Shown here in pieces: positions 1 to 6,875 of a stretch of 6,875 bases of DNA (its first letter is position 1; the number at the start of each line of letters is the position of its first letter). The position numbers were made by a program, and so were the translations under genes. Below the pieces are notes generated by a model. That model did not search any database. It saw nothing but the letters and a program-made list of their open reading frames with translations, and was not told the DNA's origin. The stretch lies in the NCBI GenBank assembly GCA_025934595.1, contig JAICXU010000171.1:1-6875 (forward strand). Direction: 5' to 3'. The DNA comes from Polyangiaceae bacterium. Lineage in GTDB: Bacteria > Myxococcota_A > Polyangia > Polyangiales > Polyangiaceae.

Positions 1-861
1 TCCCGCGAAGTAAAAATCGTGGCGCACCGCGATCGTGAAGTACCCCGGGTTGCAACAGCGCCCGAACGTCACGATCGCCTCTGGGGACAAGGACGCTCGA
101 AACGGCTCTTTTCCTACGATTTCGAGCGTCGTTCCCGCACCGAGGCCCGCGCCGAAATACCACGACGTCGGGTGCCACATGAAACGGGCGCCGGGCCTCA
201 CGAAGAACGTGACCGGTTGCTCCGCGTAGAACCCCGGCTCGAGCACGAAGCGCACGGGCCGATACTTGAAGAGATCGTAGGAGCCTTTTTTTCGGGTGCA
301 CCAAAACGCGGGACCGACCGGCAGCTCCCACGGCCACGAAAAGCCGATCGCTGGCGTCGCATTTCGGATCATCGCATTGATGTGCGGAGCGAACGTCGCG
401 AGGAGGAGCATGCCGCTGTCGCCGTCGACCTTCGTGATCGGCGTCCACGGCGCATCGAGGAACGTCTTTCGCTCCGGATATTCGTACGGAACGGCGGGCT
501 GGGTTTTTTCCCAAATCTGCATGTCGTGCGCGTTCTTCACATCGAATGCTTCGCACTCGTGCATGCCTTCGATTGCGTCGAGCGTGTCGTCCGCGCCTTC
601 GACTTTCCCGGCGGGTTCGTTCGGATTCGGCGCTTTTTCCCCTGAATCCGTGCTCGACGCAGCGTCGGTCTTCGCCGCATCCGCGCCTTGATTGGCTTGG
701 CCTTGGTCCTGGTCCGGTTTTTTGTCCGCGTCTTTCGAATCGCCGGCCGTTTCGGTCTTGTCCGGCGGCGGCGCAGACTTTTTTTTCTTCGATGCAGCGC
801 TGGACGACGTCGTCGACGCGAGCGACGCGAGAACGGCGCAAAAGAGAACGAGGCGTCGCAT
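1..861 (-). CDS. Secreted, possibly outer-membrane beta-barrel protein (3' end outside window)
   Basis: An open frame of 287 codons begins at the ATG whose first base is 861 and runs off the left edge with no stop. The product starts with a Sec-type signal peptide: Arg2-Arg3, then a hydrophobic stretch (about residues 4-15), then a small-residue region to about 23. Residues 24-90 are a low-complexity linker of Lys, Asp, Ala, Gln and Pro. Residues about 100-287 are folded-looking, rich in aromatic residues and glycine, with alternating strands near the end (residues 217-287, for example FFVRPGARFMW and YFGAGLGAGTTLEI) that resemble outer-membrane beta-strands. Cysteines lie at 103, 188 and 269-270. 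I do not recognise the family. Export is well supported; barrel topology is inferred. The gene is divergent from the glycosylase gene across 45 bp, and no clear Shine-Dalgarno precedes the start. The codon pattern supports this strand over the open frames opposite it. Confidence 0.72.
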   Translation of the reverse strand, partial: MRRLVLFCAVLASLASTTSSSAASKKKKSAPPPDKTETAGDSKDADKKPDQDQGQANQGADAAKTDAASSTDSGEKAPNPNEPAGKVEGADDTLDAIEGMHECEAFDVKNAHDMQIWEKTQPAVPYEYPERKTFLDAPWTPITKVDGDSGMLLLATFAPHINAMIRNATPAIGFSWPWELPVGPAFWCTRKKGSYDLFKYRPVRFVLEPGFYAEQPVTFFVRPGARFMWHPTSWYFGAGLGAGTTLEIVGKEPFRASLSPEAIVTFGRCCNPGYFTIAVRHDFYFAG

Positions 862-888
862 GAGGGCGCTCGCGCGAGAGCGAGATCG

Positions 889-900
889 ACGGTACACCGT
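889..900. promoter_or_regulatory. Short inverted repeat between divergent genes
   Basis: A perfect 5-bp inverted repeat, ACGGT-AC-ACCGT, lies in the 45-bp gap between the two divergent starts (861 and 907). A second palindrome, CTCGCGCGAG, occupies 869-878 in the same gap. Both promoters would have to overlap here or lie inside the flanking genes, so either palindrome could be an operator. Arms this short also arise by chance in GC-rich DNA. Confidence 0.2.
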
Positions 901-906
901 TACGCC

Positions 907-1560
907 GTGCCGAACAAAAGTCGATCGCGCGCCAAGCTCGTGCTGCTCCAGAGCGAGCTCGCGCGATGCCATGCGTGCCCCGACATGATCGGACCCGTCG
1001 TGCACGGCCCGCCGATCATGAGTCGCATCTATTTGCTCGGCCAAGCGCCCGGACCGCACGAAGGCAAAATCGGAAAGCCGTTCGCATGGACGGCGGGAAA
1101 GACGCTCTTCCGATGGTTCGAGGAGAGCCTCGGCATCGACGAAGAAAATTTTCGAAGCTCCATTTACATGTCCGCCGTCGCGCGTTGCTTTCCGGGAAAA
1201 GCGAAAGGCGGCGGCGACCGCAAACCCTCACCCGAGGAGATCGATCGCTGCGAGAAATTCGTCCGCGGCGAGATCGAAATCTTGCAGCCCGAGCTCGTCA
1301 TTCCGGTCGGCTCGCTCGCGATCTCGCGCGTGCTCGGGGATTTCGGAAAGCTCGACGGCGTCATCGGAAAAAAGATGCGCGCGAAATGGCACGGCGCGAC
1401 GGTCGACGTGATCCCGCTTCCGCATCCGAGCGGCGCGTCGACATGGCATCGCGTCGAGCCTGGAAAATCCCTGCTTTTGCGCGCGCTCGACCTCTTGAAG
1501 AAACATCCGCGAATGCGTGAGCTTCGAAGCGAGCGCGGAGAGGACGCGCGTTCGGGCTAA
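907..1560 (+). CDS. Uracil-DNA glycosylase, Fe-S (family 4-like) type
   Basis: The predicted product is a DNA repair enzyme that removes uracil from DNA by cutting the N-glycosidic bond, the first step of base excision repair. With the GTG at 907 as start it has 217 residues, a usual length for the family. Motif 1 is GQAPGPHEGKIGKPF (residues 45-59), followed by AGKTL. The C-terminal motif is HPSGAS (173-178). Four cysteines (21 and 24 as CxxC, then 94 and 115) sit where family 4 enzymes bind a [4Fe-4S] cluster. Motif 1 has Gln46 where classical family 4 enzymes have Glu, and the Asn before the third Cys is replaced (MSAVARC). From memory this matches a GQAPG/HPSGASxW subgroup found in many actinobacteria and other bacteria. 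The frame is open back to 688, but that part lies opposite the signal-peptide gene. GTG 940 is a second candidate start; ATG 985 would lose the CxxC pair. No good ribosome-binding site is visible. The stop overlaps that of the convergent gene. Confidence 0.85.
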   Translation: MPNKSRSRAKLVLLQSELARCHACPDMIGPVVHGPPIMSRIYLLGQAPGPHEGKIGKPFAWTAGKTLFRWFEESLGIDEENFRSSIYMSAVARCFPGKAKGGGDRKPSPEEIDRCEKFVRGEIEILQPELVIPVGSLAISRVLGDFGKLDGVIGKKMRAKWHGATVDVIPLPHPSGASTWHRVEPGKSLLLRALDLLKKHPRMRELRSERGEDARSG

Positions 1561-1568
1561 AGCCCGAA
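1551..1568. terminator. Shared inverted repeat over the convergent stop codons
   Basis: TTCGGGCT-AA-AGCCCGAA is a perfect 8-bp inverted repeat that could fold as a GC-rich hairpin (6-bp stem with a 6-base loop, or 8 bp with a strained 2-base loop). It contains the TAA of the glycosylase gene (1558-1560) and the TAG of the DUF4337 gene (1557-1559, minus strand). It is symmetric and could therefore end transcription from both sides. No T-run follows on either strand, so a classical intrinsic terminator is not proven. Confidence 0.5.
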
Positions 1569-2180
1569 TCCCTGCGCGAAGAACCAGATGCCGACGAGAC
1601 CCGTCGCGAGGCTCACCCACCACATCGGTTTTTTCTTCGTGAGCGCGGCGATGGCGGCGAGCGCGATCGCCACTTGGAAGATCGTGACCGCCTTCGCATA
1701 GAGATGATGAATGTGGAGCGAGTGCTCCGACTGCTCGTCGGACTCGGTCACCTTCTTCTCGAACTCCTTCGCCTTGGTCATCTCTTCGCCCTGCTCGTCT
1801 TTTTCGTGCTTCGCTTCTTCGGCGAGCTTCGCGGAGGCTTCGGGAGTCGTGCCGGCCACCACTTGCGACTGCGATCCGTAGATCGCGGCCTTGATGCCCT
1901 TCGCTTGGTAGTACGCCCACTCGTCGTTCGCTTTCGACTGATTCAAGATCGATTCGTTCTTCTGCACGATCGAATCGTTCGCGTACGAGCCGGACTGCAG
2001 CGCGGCGACGGCGGCGAGCACCGCGATGAGCGCCGTCGAGAGCGACAGCTGCACGATCCATCCTGCTTTGGATTCGTGGCCACCTCCGCCGTGCTCACCA
2101 TGCTTCGCGTGCTCGGCATGCTCCACGTGCTCGTCGAGCGCTTCCTTGATTTCCTGCGTTTCGATCCCCTCTTCCGGCAT
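1557..2180 (-). CDS. DUF4337 family membrane protein
   Basis: The product has 207 residues. Its order is: an acidic, His-rich amino terminus (seven His between residues 18 and 35); a hydrophobic helix (about 42-61); the sequence KANDEWAYYQAKGIK (83-97), the most recognisable DUF4337 signature; a charged Lys/Glu helical stretch (about 114-150), probably coiled coil; and two hydrophobic helices close to the carboxyl end (about 164-181 and 186-203). It is therefore an inner-membrane protein with a soluble helical loop. The biochemical role of DUF4337 is not established. The ATG at 2180 is chosen because AGGGAGGG lies 5-6 bases upstream of it. An upstream extension of this frame to 2369 would run across the start of the divergent dehydrogenase gene and is rejected. 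The His-rich tail could bind metal ions, which is inference only. Confidence 0.85.
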   Translation of the reverse strand: MPEEGIETQEIKEALDEHVEHAEHAKHGEHGGGGHESKAGWIVQLSLSTALIAVLAAVAALQSGSYANDSIVQKNESILNQSKANDEWAYYQAKGIKAAIYGSQSQVVAGTTPEASAKLAEEAKHEKDEQGEEMTKAKEFEKKVTESDEQSEHSLHIHHLYAKAVTIFQVAIALAAIAALTKKKPMWWVSLATGLVGIWFFAQGFGL

Positions 2181-2185
2181 GGTCG

Positions 2186-2193
2186 CCCTCCCT
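2186..2193 (-). promoter_or_regulatory. Ribosome-binding site of the DUF4337 gene
   Basis: Read on the minus strand this is AGGGAGGG, 5 bases ahead of the ATG at 2180. It is the best Shine-Dalgarno match in the window and fixes the start of the DUF4337 gene. Confidence 0.65.
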
Positions 2194-2202
2194 GAAGCAG
2201 AA

Positions 2203-2214
2203 AGAGTAGACTCT
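2203..2214. promoter_or_regulatory. Inverted repeat in the 40-bp divergent gap
   Basis: AGAGT-AG-ACTCT is a perfect 5-bp inverted repeat between the DUF4337 start (2180) and the dehydrogenase start (2221). It lies 6 bases before the dehydrogenase ATG, so it could be an operator or a small leader hairpin. No convincing -35/-10 or -24/-12 promoter elements were found in this gap. Confidence 0.25.
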
Positions 2215-2220
2215 CGAGCC

Positions 2221-3354
2221 ATGGGCACTGTCACCTGGAGTTTTCCGACCACGATCGTTTTCGGAAATGGCGCGTTGTCTTCGCTCGCCGCGCAAGTGGC
2301 GAAAGTCGGCGGCAAGCGCGCGCTCGTCGTGTGCGACGCCGGCGTCGTGAAAGCGGGCATCGCCGACAAAGTGAAAGCCGAGCTCGAGAAGGGCGGAATT
2401 TCGGCCGCAATCTTCGATCGGGTGGATCCGAACCCCGTCGAGAAAAATATTTTCGACGGCGTCGAAGCCTATCGCGCGCACGACGCAGACGTCGTCGTGG
2501 CCGTCGGCGGAGGCTCACCGCTCGACGCCGGAAAATTGATCGCTCTGAAAGTCACGCACGAGCGTCCGCTGCTCGATTACGACGACGCGACGGGCGGCGA
2601 TCGATTCATCTCGTCGAACGTCCCACCGATCCTCACCGTTCCGACGACGGCGGGCACCGGCAGCGAGGTCGGGCGATCGGGCGTCGTCACGCTCGAAGCG
2701 AATCATCGCAAGACCGTCATCTTCAGCCCGCATCTCATGGCGAAGGCGGCGATCCTGGATCCCGAGCTCACGAAATCGATGCCCGCCCGCATCACCGCCG
2801 CGACGGGATTCGACGCGCTCACGCATTGTCTCGAAGCGTATTGCTCGCTCGGTGATCATCCGATGGCCGACGGCATCGCGCTCGAAGGCCTGGATCTGGT
2901 CGCAAAGCATCTCGTGAAGGCGGTGGAGTCGCCGAATGATCTCGATGCGCGCGGCGGCATGATGAAGGCGGCGATGATGGGCGCGGTCGCGTTCCAAAAA
3001 GGGCTCGGCGCGTGTCACTCGCTCGCGCATCCGCTCTCCTCCGAAAAAAATCTTCATCACGGGCTCGCGAACGCGCTCTGCTTGCCCGCGGTTGTAGAAT
3101 ACAACCAATCGACAATCCCGCAGAAAATGCAGAAGATCCGCGACATTTTGGATCCGAAAGCGCACGATCTGGCGGACGCGATTCGATCGCTGCGATCGCG
3201 CGTCGCTTTGCCGAAAGGCCTCGCGGCGGAAGGCGTGTCGAGGAACGACATTCCGAAGCTCGCCGACAAGGCGATCGAAGACGCGTGTCACCGGTGCAAT
3301 CCGAAGCCGACAAGCCGCGACGACCTCGCGAAGCTTTACGAAGCCAGTTTGTAG
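2221..3354 (+). CDS. Iron-containing (group III) alcohol dehydrogenase
   Basis: The predicted cytosolic enzyme interconverts an alcohol and its aldehyde or ketone with NAD(P)(H). It has 377 residues, the usual family length. The amino-terminal dinucleotide-binding half carries VGGGSPLDAGK (residues 95-105), and further on PTTAGTGSEV, both typical of the FucO/AdhB-like family. The metal site is complete: Asp198 and His202 (FDALTHC), His266 (ACHSLAHP) and His280 (HHGLANAL). The spacing between the three carboxyl-half histidines 266, 270 and 280 equals that of E. coli FucO (263, 267, 277), so His270 is the likely catalytic relay residue. The substrate cannot be told from sequence. The ATG at 2221 gives the standard family start (TWSFPTTIVFGNGAL); upstream in-frame codons to 2026 lie over the DUF4337 gene. 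No strong ribosome-binding site is visible. It appears to be first in an operon with the regulator 15 bp downstream. Confidence 0.93.
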   Translation: MGTVTWSFPTTIVFGNGALSSLAAQVAKVGGKRALVVCDAGVVKAGIADKVKAELEKGGISAAIFDRVDPNPVEKNIFDGVEAYRAHDADVVVAVGGGSPLDAGKLIALKVTHERPLLDYDDATGGDRFISSNVPPILTVPTTAGTGSEVGRSGVVTLEANHRKTVIFSPHLMAKAAILDPELTKSMPARITAATGFDALTHCLEAYCSLGDHPMADGIALEGLDLVAKHLVKAVESPNDLDARGGMMKAAMMGAVAFQKGLGACHSLAHPLSSEKNLHHGLANALCLPAVVEYNQSTIPQKMQKIRDILDPKAHDLADAIRSLRSRVALPKGLAAEGVSRNDIPKLADKAIEDACHRCNPKPTSRDDLAKLYEASL

Positions 3355-3369
3355 TAGAATCGCGGGCCC

Positions 3370-4802
<1,433 letters not shown>

Positions 4803-4806
<4 letters not shown>

Positions 4807-5942
4807 GAGCGTTTCCGCTCGTTCTCCTTCTACTTGTAGGATGCAAGCATTCGCCGCGGCCGGGTGGCGATGCTTCTTCGGACGCGGCGATCGCGGGCGC
4901 GGACATGGATGCGTCGGCCGACGCGGGCGTGCCGCCACCTCCGCGGCCCGGCATGATCTGGATACCCGCCGGCACGTTCAAAGCCGGAACGCCGGTCGAC
5001 AAGACACCGCGCATCGCCGACGAAGAGCTCCCGGGCACCGCCGTCGCGATGCAGGGATTTTACATCGACACGCTTCCCTATCCCGACGAGATCGGCGGAA
5101 TTCCCACGACGAACGTATCGCGCGCCGACGCCGCGAAGCTTTGCGAGGCGAAGGGGAAGAGACTGTGCAGCGAGCTCGAATGGGAGCGCGCCTGCAAAGG
5201 TCCCGACTCGACGACGTACGAATACGGCGACACGTATCAAAAGGCGACGTGCGGCACCGGCGTTGCCGTGGAACAAGCGGCGAAGCATCCGAGCGGGCAG
5301 CGCGTCACATGCAAGAGCGCGTTCGGCGTCCAAGAAATGCACGGCGGCGCGTGGGAGTGGACCGACAGCCCGTGGGCCCGCGGCACGAAGGGCGATCTCG
5401 GAGTCTTGCGCGGAGGCAACGCGAAGGCCGGTGAGCTCGTCGGACGCTGCGCGAACGCGATCGCGCGAAAGCCGAAGACGTCGTCGGCGATCATGGGATT
5501 TCGTTGCTGCGCGGGAGATCGCAACGCGGCGGAGGTGAATCTCACCGTCGACAAGCTCCCCGTGTTCACGCGCATCGCGAAGCCGGACGACGTCGCGCAG
5601 CCGATCGCGGACGCGGCTCTGAAAAAATGGGCGAGCGCCGATTCGCCGAGCGACGCGGCGTTCGTCGCGAAGGCAGCGTGGCGATGGCGTCCCGTTCCGA
5701 ACGAAGAGCTCGAGGTGATTTCGGGTTGCGTCGCCGGTGCGAAAAAGCCCGCGTGTGGAACCGTGATCGCGCGAGGGTCCACGATCGTCCAGGCCATCGA
5801 CGGCGGCCATCTCGCGCCCGAGGTCGCGCTCTTCGGCGAGTCGCGAAGGATTCGCATGCAAAGTGTCGATGATCGCAGCGCGTTCGTGCGCGAAATCACG
5901 TACGTCGTCGGCATGTTGCAAGTCGCCGCGCCGAAGCGCTGA
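4803..5942 (+). CDS. Lipoprotein with an FGE/SUMF1-like fold, probably non-catalytic
   Basis: The product has 379 residues. The GTG at 4803 overlaps the regulator's stop as GTGA and is chosen because it directly gives a short lipoprotein signal, with lipobox LVGC and Cys14 as the lipidated residue. A disordered Asp/Ala/Pro linker (about 18-48) follows. Residues about 50-238 are a formylglycine-generating-enzyme (FGE-sulfatase) domain: MIWIPAGTF (51-59), RLCSELEWERACKG (120-133), EMHGGAWEWTD (178-188), RGGN (203-206) and GFRC (232-235). In true FGEs two copper-binding cysteines follow RGG; here those positions are Ala and Gly (the stretch is NAKAGELVGRC), so sulfatase-activating chemistry is unlikely and a binding or structural role is inferred. 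Residues about 240-379 form a C-terminal region I cannot assign. The protein should sit in the cell envelope. Translational coupling suggests its level is tied to the regulator's. Confidence 0.85.
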
Positions 5943-5983
5943 CCCCCGCGCAACTTTTCGCGCTGGCCGGCCGATGGGCGTGC

Positions 5984-6259
5984 ATGGCTACGGTCATCCT
6001 TTTCGGCTGTCCGGAATTTTCGCTGTGCGACATCGCGTCGGTCATCGTGACGCGCGAGCTCTCGACGATCATGGTCGCCGCGCACGGCGAGCCGCCCGTG
6101 ATGTTGCTCGTCGGAGAAGATGCTCCGCCCCTCTACGTGAAGGCGGCGATCGACGTGGTCGTCAGAGGGGGCGGCTATTTCTTGCGCGTGCGCGATCACG
6201 ATCGCGAAGAATGGGTGCGCGGGCTCGTGCGGAGCGCGATTCGCGAGCTGCCAGCCTAA
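5984..6259 (+). CDS. Small hypothetical protein (91 residues)
   Basis: The ATG at 5984 opens a 91-residue frame whose codon choice matches the neighbouring genes. The product has no signal peptide or membrane helix that I trust, although its first half is rather hydrophobic (alternating strands up to about residue 45). Cysteines lie at 9 and 15. The second half has an amphipathic helix, a Gly-Gly-Gly turn (about residues 62-64) and a charged carboxyl-terminal helix (REEWVRGLVRSAIREL). A compact alpha/beta fold is plausible. I do not recognise a family. It starts 41 bp after the lipoprotein gene in the same direction, so it may be the last gene of that operon. No ribosome-binding site stands out. 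Confidence 0.62.
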   Translation: MATVILFGCPEFSLCDIASVIVTRELSTIMVAAHGEPPVMLLVGEDAPPLYVKAAIDVVVRGGGYFLRVRDHDREEWVRGLVRSAIRELPA

Positions 6260-6265
6260 TCGAAG

Positions 6266-6283
6266 GTCGGCGCACGAGCCGAC
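6266..6283 (+). terminator. Candidate hairpin after the small hypothetical gene
   Basis: GTCGGC, a 6-base loop (GCACGA) and GCCGAC form a perfect 6-bp stem, starting 7 bases after the TAA at 6259. The position suits the end of the operon. There is no T-run after the stem, so termination is only suggested. Confidence 0.35.
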
Positions 6284-6298
6284 ATCGCAAACGTTTCA

Positions 6299-6314
6299 TA
6301 CTCCTTCAGGAGTA
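6299..6314. repeat. 16-bp inverted repeat
   Basis: TACTCCT-TC-AGGAGTA has perfect 7-bp arms around a 2-base centre. It is less GC-rich than its surroundings, which makes chance pairing less likely, and it has the shape of a dimeric regulator's binding site. It lies about 200 bp before the next gene and 40 bp after the previous one, so it could serve either or neither. Confidence 0.35.
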
Positions 6315-6440
6315 GTACGAGGCCCTCGAGGCTCTCCGCAGCCGCCCCACCGAAGCGCGGCGCGCGATCCGCTAATGTTTTGGATCAGCTATGCCGTACG
6401 CTCTTGGGAGCATGCAAACGATCGGGCGTCCTCGAGGTGT

Positions 6441-6476
6441 TGGTCGCTTGGACCATAACCTTGTACTCTTGAGAGT
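6441..6476 (+). promoter_or_regulatory. Possible control site upstream of the right-edge gene
   Basis: Two inverted repeats lie close together: TGGTC-GCTTG-GACCA (6441-6455) and ACTCT-TG-AGAGT (6465-6476). A weak sigma-70-like pair, TTGGTC (6440-6445) and TACTCT (6464-6469), spaced 18 bp, overlaps them. The distance to the ATG at 6517 suits a promoter with operators, but the -10 match is poor. No sigma-54 element with correct GG/GC spacing is present. Confidence 0.28.
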
Positions 6477-6516
6477 TGTCGTTCGCACGCTCGCCGAGCG
6501 CAAGGACTAGCTGACC

Positions 6517-6875
6517 ATGGCGGAGAACGCTCGCGTCGAATCGCCGTCGGAACCGGAGCATCGCATCCAGAGCGAGACGAGCCTCCGCACGCCACCGTCG
6601 GGTACGACGCGCATTTCGCAAAGGCCGCCGGCGTCGGCGTCGGCAGCTGATTACAACCTGCGAATTCTCTGGCCGCTCGCGCGCTATCTCGAGGACGTGC
6701 ACGGGCTCGATACCCTCGAACGCGTCGCGAGAAAAAACGGGCTCACGGTAGGGTGGCTCGATGGCCGCACGCATTGGGCCTCGACGGCCGCATTCGAAGG
6801 TTTCATCGCCGACGTGCAAGCACTGGCAGGGTCGGATGCCGATTTCAAGCGCGCGTGCGTTCATCGAATCGAAGA
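6517..6875 (+). CDS. Amino-terminal part of an unrecognised, possibly regulatory protein (3' end outside window)
   Basis: The ATG at 6517 follows AAGGA at a 10-base distance and opens a frame of 119 codons that continues past the right edge. Residues 1-45 look disordered (Ser, Pro, Glu, Arg). From about residue 46 a helical domain begins: ILWPLARYLEDVHGLDTLERVARKNGLTVGWLDGRTHWASTAAFEGFIADVQALAG and on to the edge. The layout of a helix ending in GLD, a short helix ending in NGL, then WL and a helix-rich stretch ending in a residue pattern like GSDADFKRAC resembles leader domains seen at the front of some sensor kinases, cyclases and AraC-type regulators. That resemblance is recalled by eye and is weak. 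Codon bias favours this frame over the open frame on the opposite strand. Confidence 0.6.
   Translation, partial: MAENARVESPSEPEHRIQSETSLRTPPSGTTRISQRPPASASAADYNLRILWPLARYLEDVHGLDTLERVARKNGLTVGWLDGRTHWASTAAFEGFIADVQALAGSDADFKRACVHRIE

Larger units (their letters stand above)
6260..6516. other. 257-bp non-coding stretch with several small inverted repeats
   Basis: I see no gene here; a 27-residue open frame at 6375-6458 has unsuitable codon use. The stretch contains the hairpin at 6266-6283, a 16-bp inverted repeat at 6299-6314, the 8-bp palindrome CCTCGAGG twice (6324-6331 and 6430-6437), and two short inverted repeats close to the next gene (6441-6455 and 6465-6476). It is the largest gap in the window and is the likely control region of the gene at 6517. 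Confidence 0.5.

Noticed and set aside
19..691. Long open frames on the plus strand across the left end
   Set aside because: They lie opposite the signal-peptide gene, their products are Arg-rich or compositionally odd, and none has a recognisable domain or start signal.
688..906. Upstream extension of the glycosylase frame to ATG 688
   Set aside because: The extra 73 residues are Arg-rich, overlap the start of the divergent gene on the other strand and are absent from known glycosylases of this type.
1387..1402. TGGCAC element resembling half of a sigma-54 promoter
   Set aside because: It lies inside the glycosylase gene and no TTGC follows at the required spacing.
2181..2369. Longer start for the DUF4337 gene
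   Set aside because: It would cover the whole divergent gap and the first 50 codons of the dehydrogenase. The strong ribosome-binding site supports ATG 2180.
4830..6199. Minus-strand open frames across the lipoprotein gene
   Set aside because: They oppose a gene with recognised FGE motifs and give Arg-rich products without domains.
6375..6458. 27-residue open frame in the right-hand gap
   Set aside because: Its codon use (several Trp, TTT, TAT, GTA) does not fit the genome, it has no ribosome-binding site, and it overlaps candidate control repeats.
6385..6864. 159-codon minus-strand open frame at the right end
   Set aside because: It opposes the frame starting at 6517, which has a ribosome-binding site and better codon use, and it crosses the probable control region.

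Overview
The window is high-GC DNA carrying about seven tightly packed protein genes. It suggests a member of the Myxococcota, probably Polyangia-like. That assignment is inferred from the codon habit, from the Asp/Ala/Pro-rich linkers of the secreted proteins, and from an NtrC-type regulator beside a lipoprotein with a sulfatase-modifying-factor (FGE) fold. No RNA gene, mobile element, CRISPR array or plasmid function is visible. Canonical ribosome-binding sites are scarce; only the DUF4337 gene and the right-edge gene have clear ones.

Left part (1-2220). A secreted or outer-membrane-like protein reads leftward off the window edge. It is divergent, across 45 bp, from a uracil-DNA glycosylase of the Fe-S type. 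The glycosylase converges on a DUF4337 membrane protein, and the two stop codons overlap inside a perfect 18-bp inverted repeat that could be a shared, two-way terminator. DUF4337 is in turn divergent, across 40 bp, from the next block.

Central operon (2221-5942, possibly to 6259). An iron-dependent alcohol dehydrogenase is followed after 15 bp by an NtrC-family sigma-54 response regulator. The regulator's last codon and stop overlap the GTG start of an FGE-fold lipoprotein by 4 bp (GTGA), which suggests translational coupling. A 91-residue protein of unknown function follows after 41 bp. No histidine kinase partner lies next to the regulator within the window.

Right part (6260-6875). A 257-bp non-coding stretch holds several small inverted repeats. 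It is followed by the amino-terminal 119 codons of an unrecognised protein with a disordered basic/Ser-Pro leader and a helical domain of the kind seen at the front of some regulators; it runs off the window.

I do not see an obvious new defence or mobile system. The most distinctive things are the FGE-fold lipoprotein, which lacks the catalytic cysteines and carries an unassigned C-terminal region, its coupling to a sigma-54 regulator and an alcohol dehydrogenase, and the shared stop/terminator palindrome.
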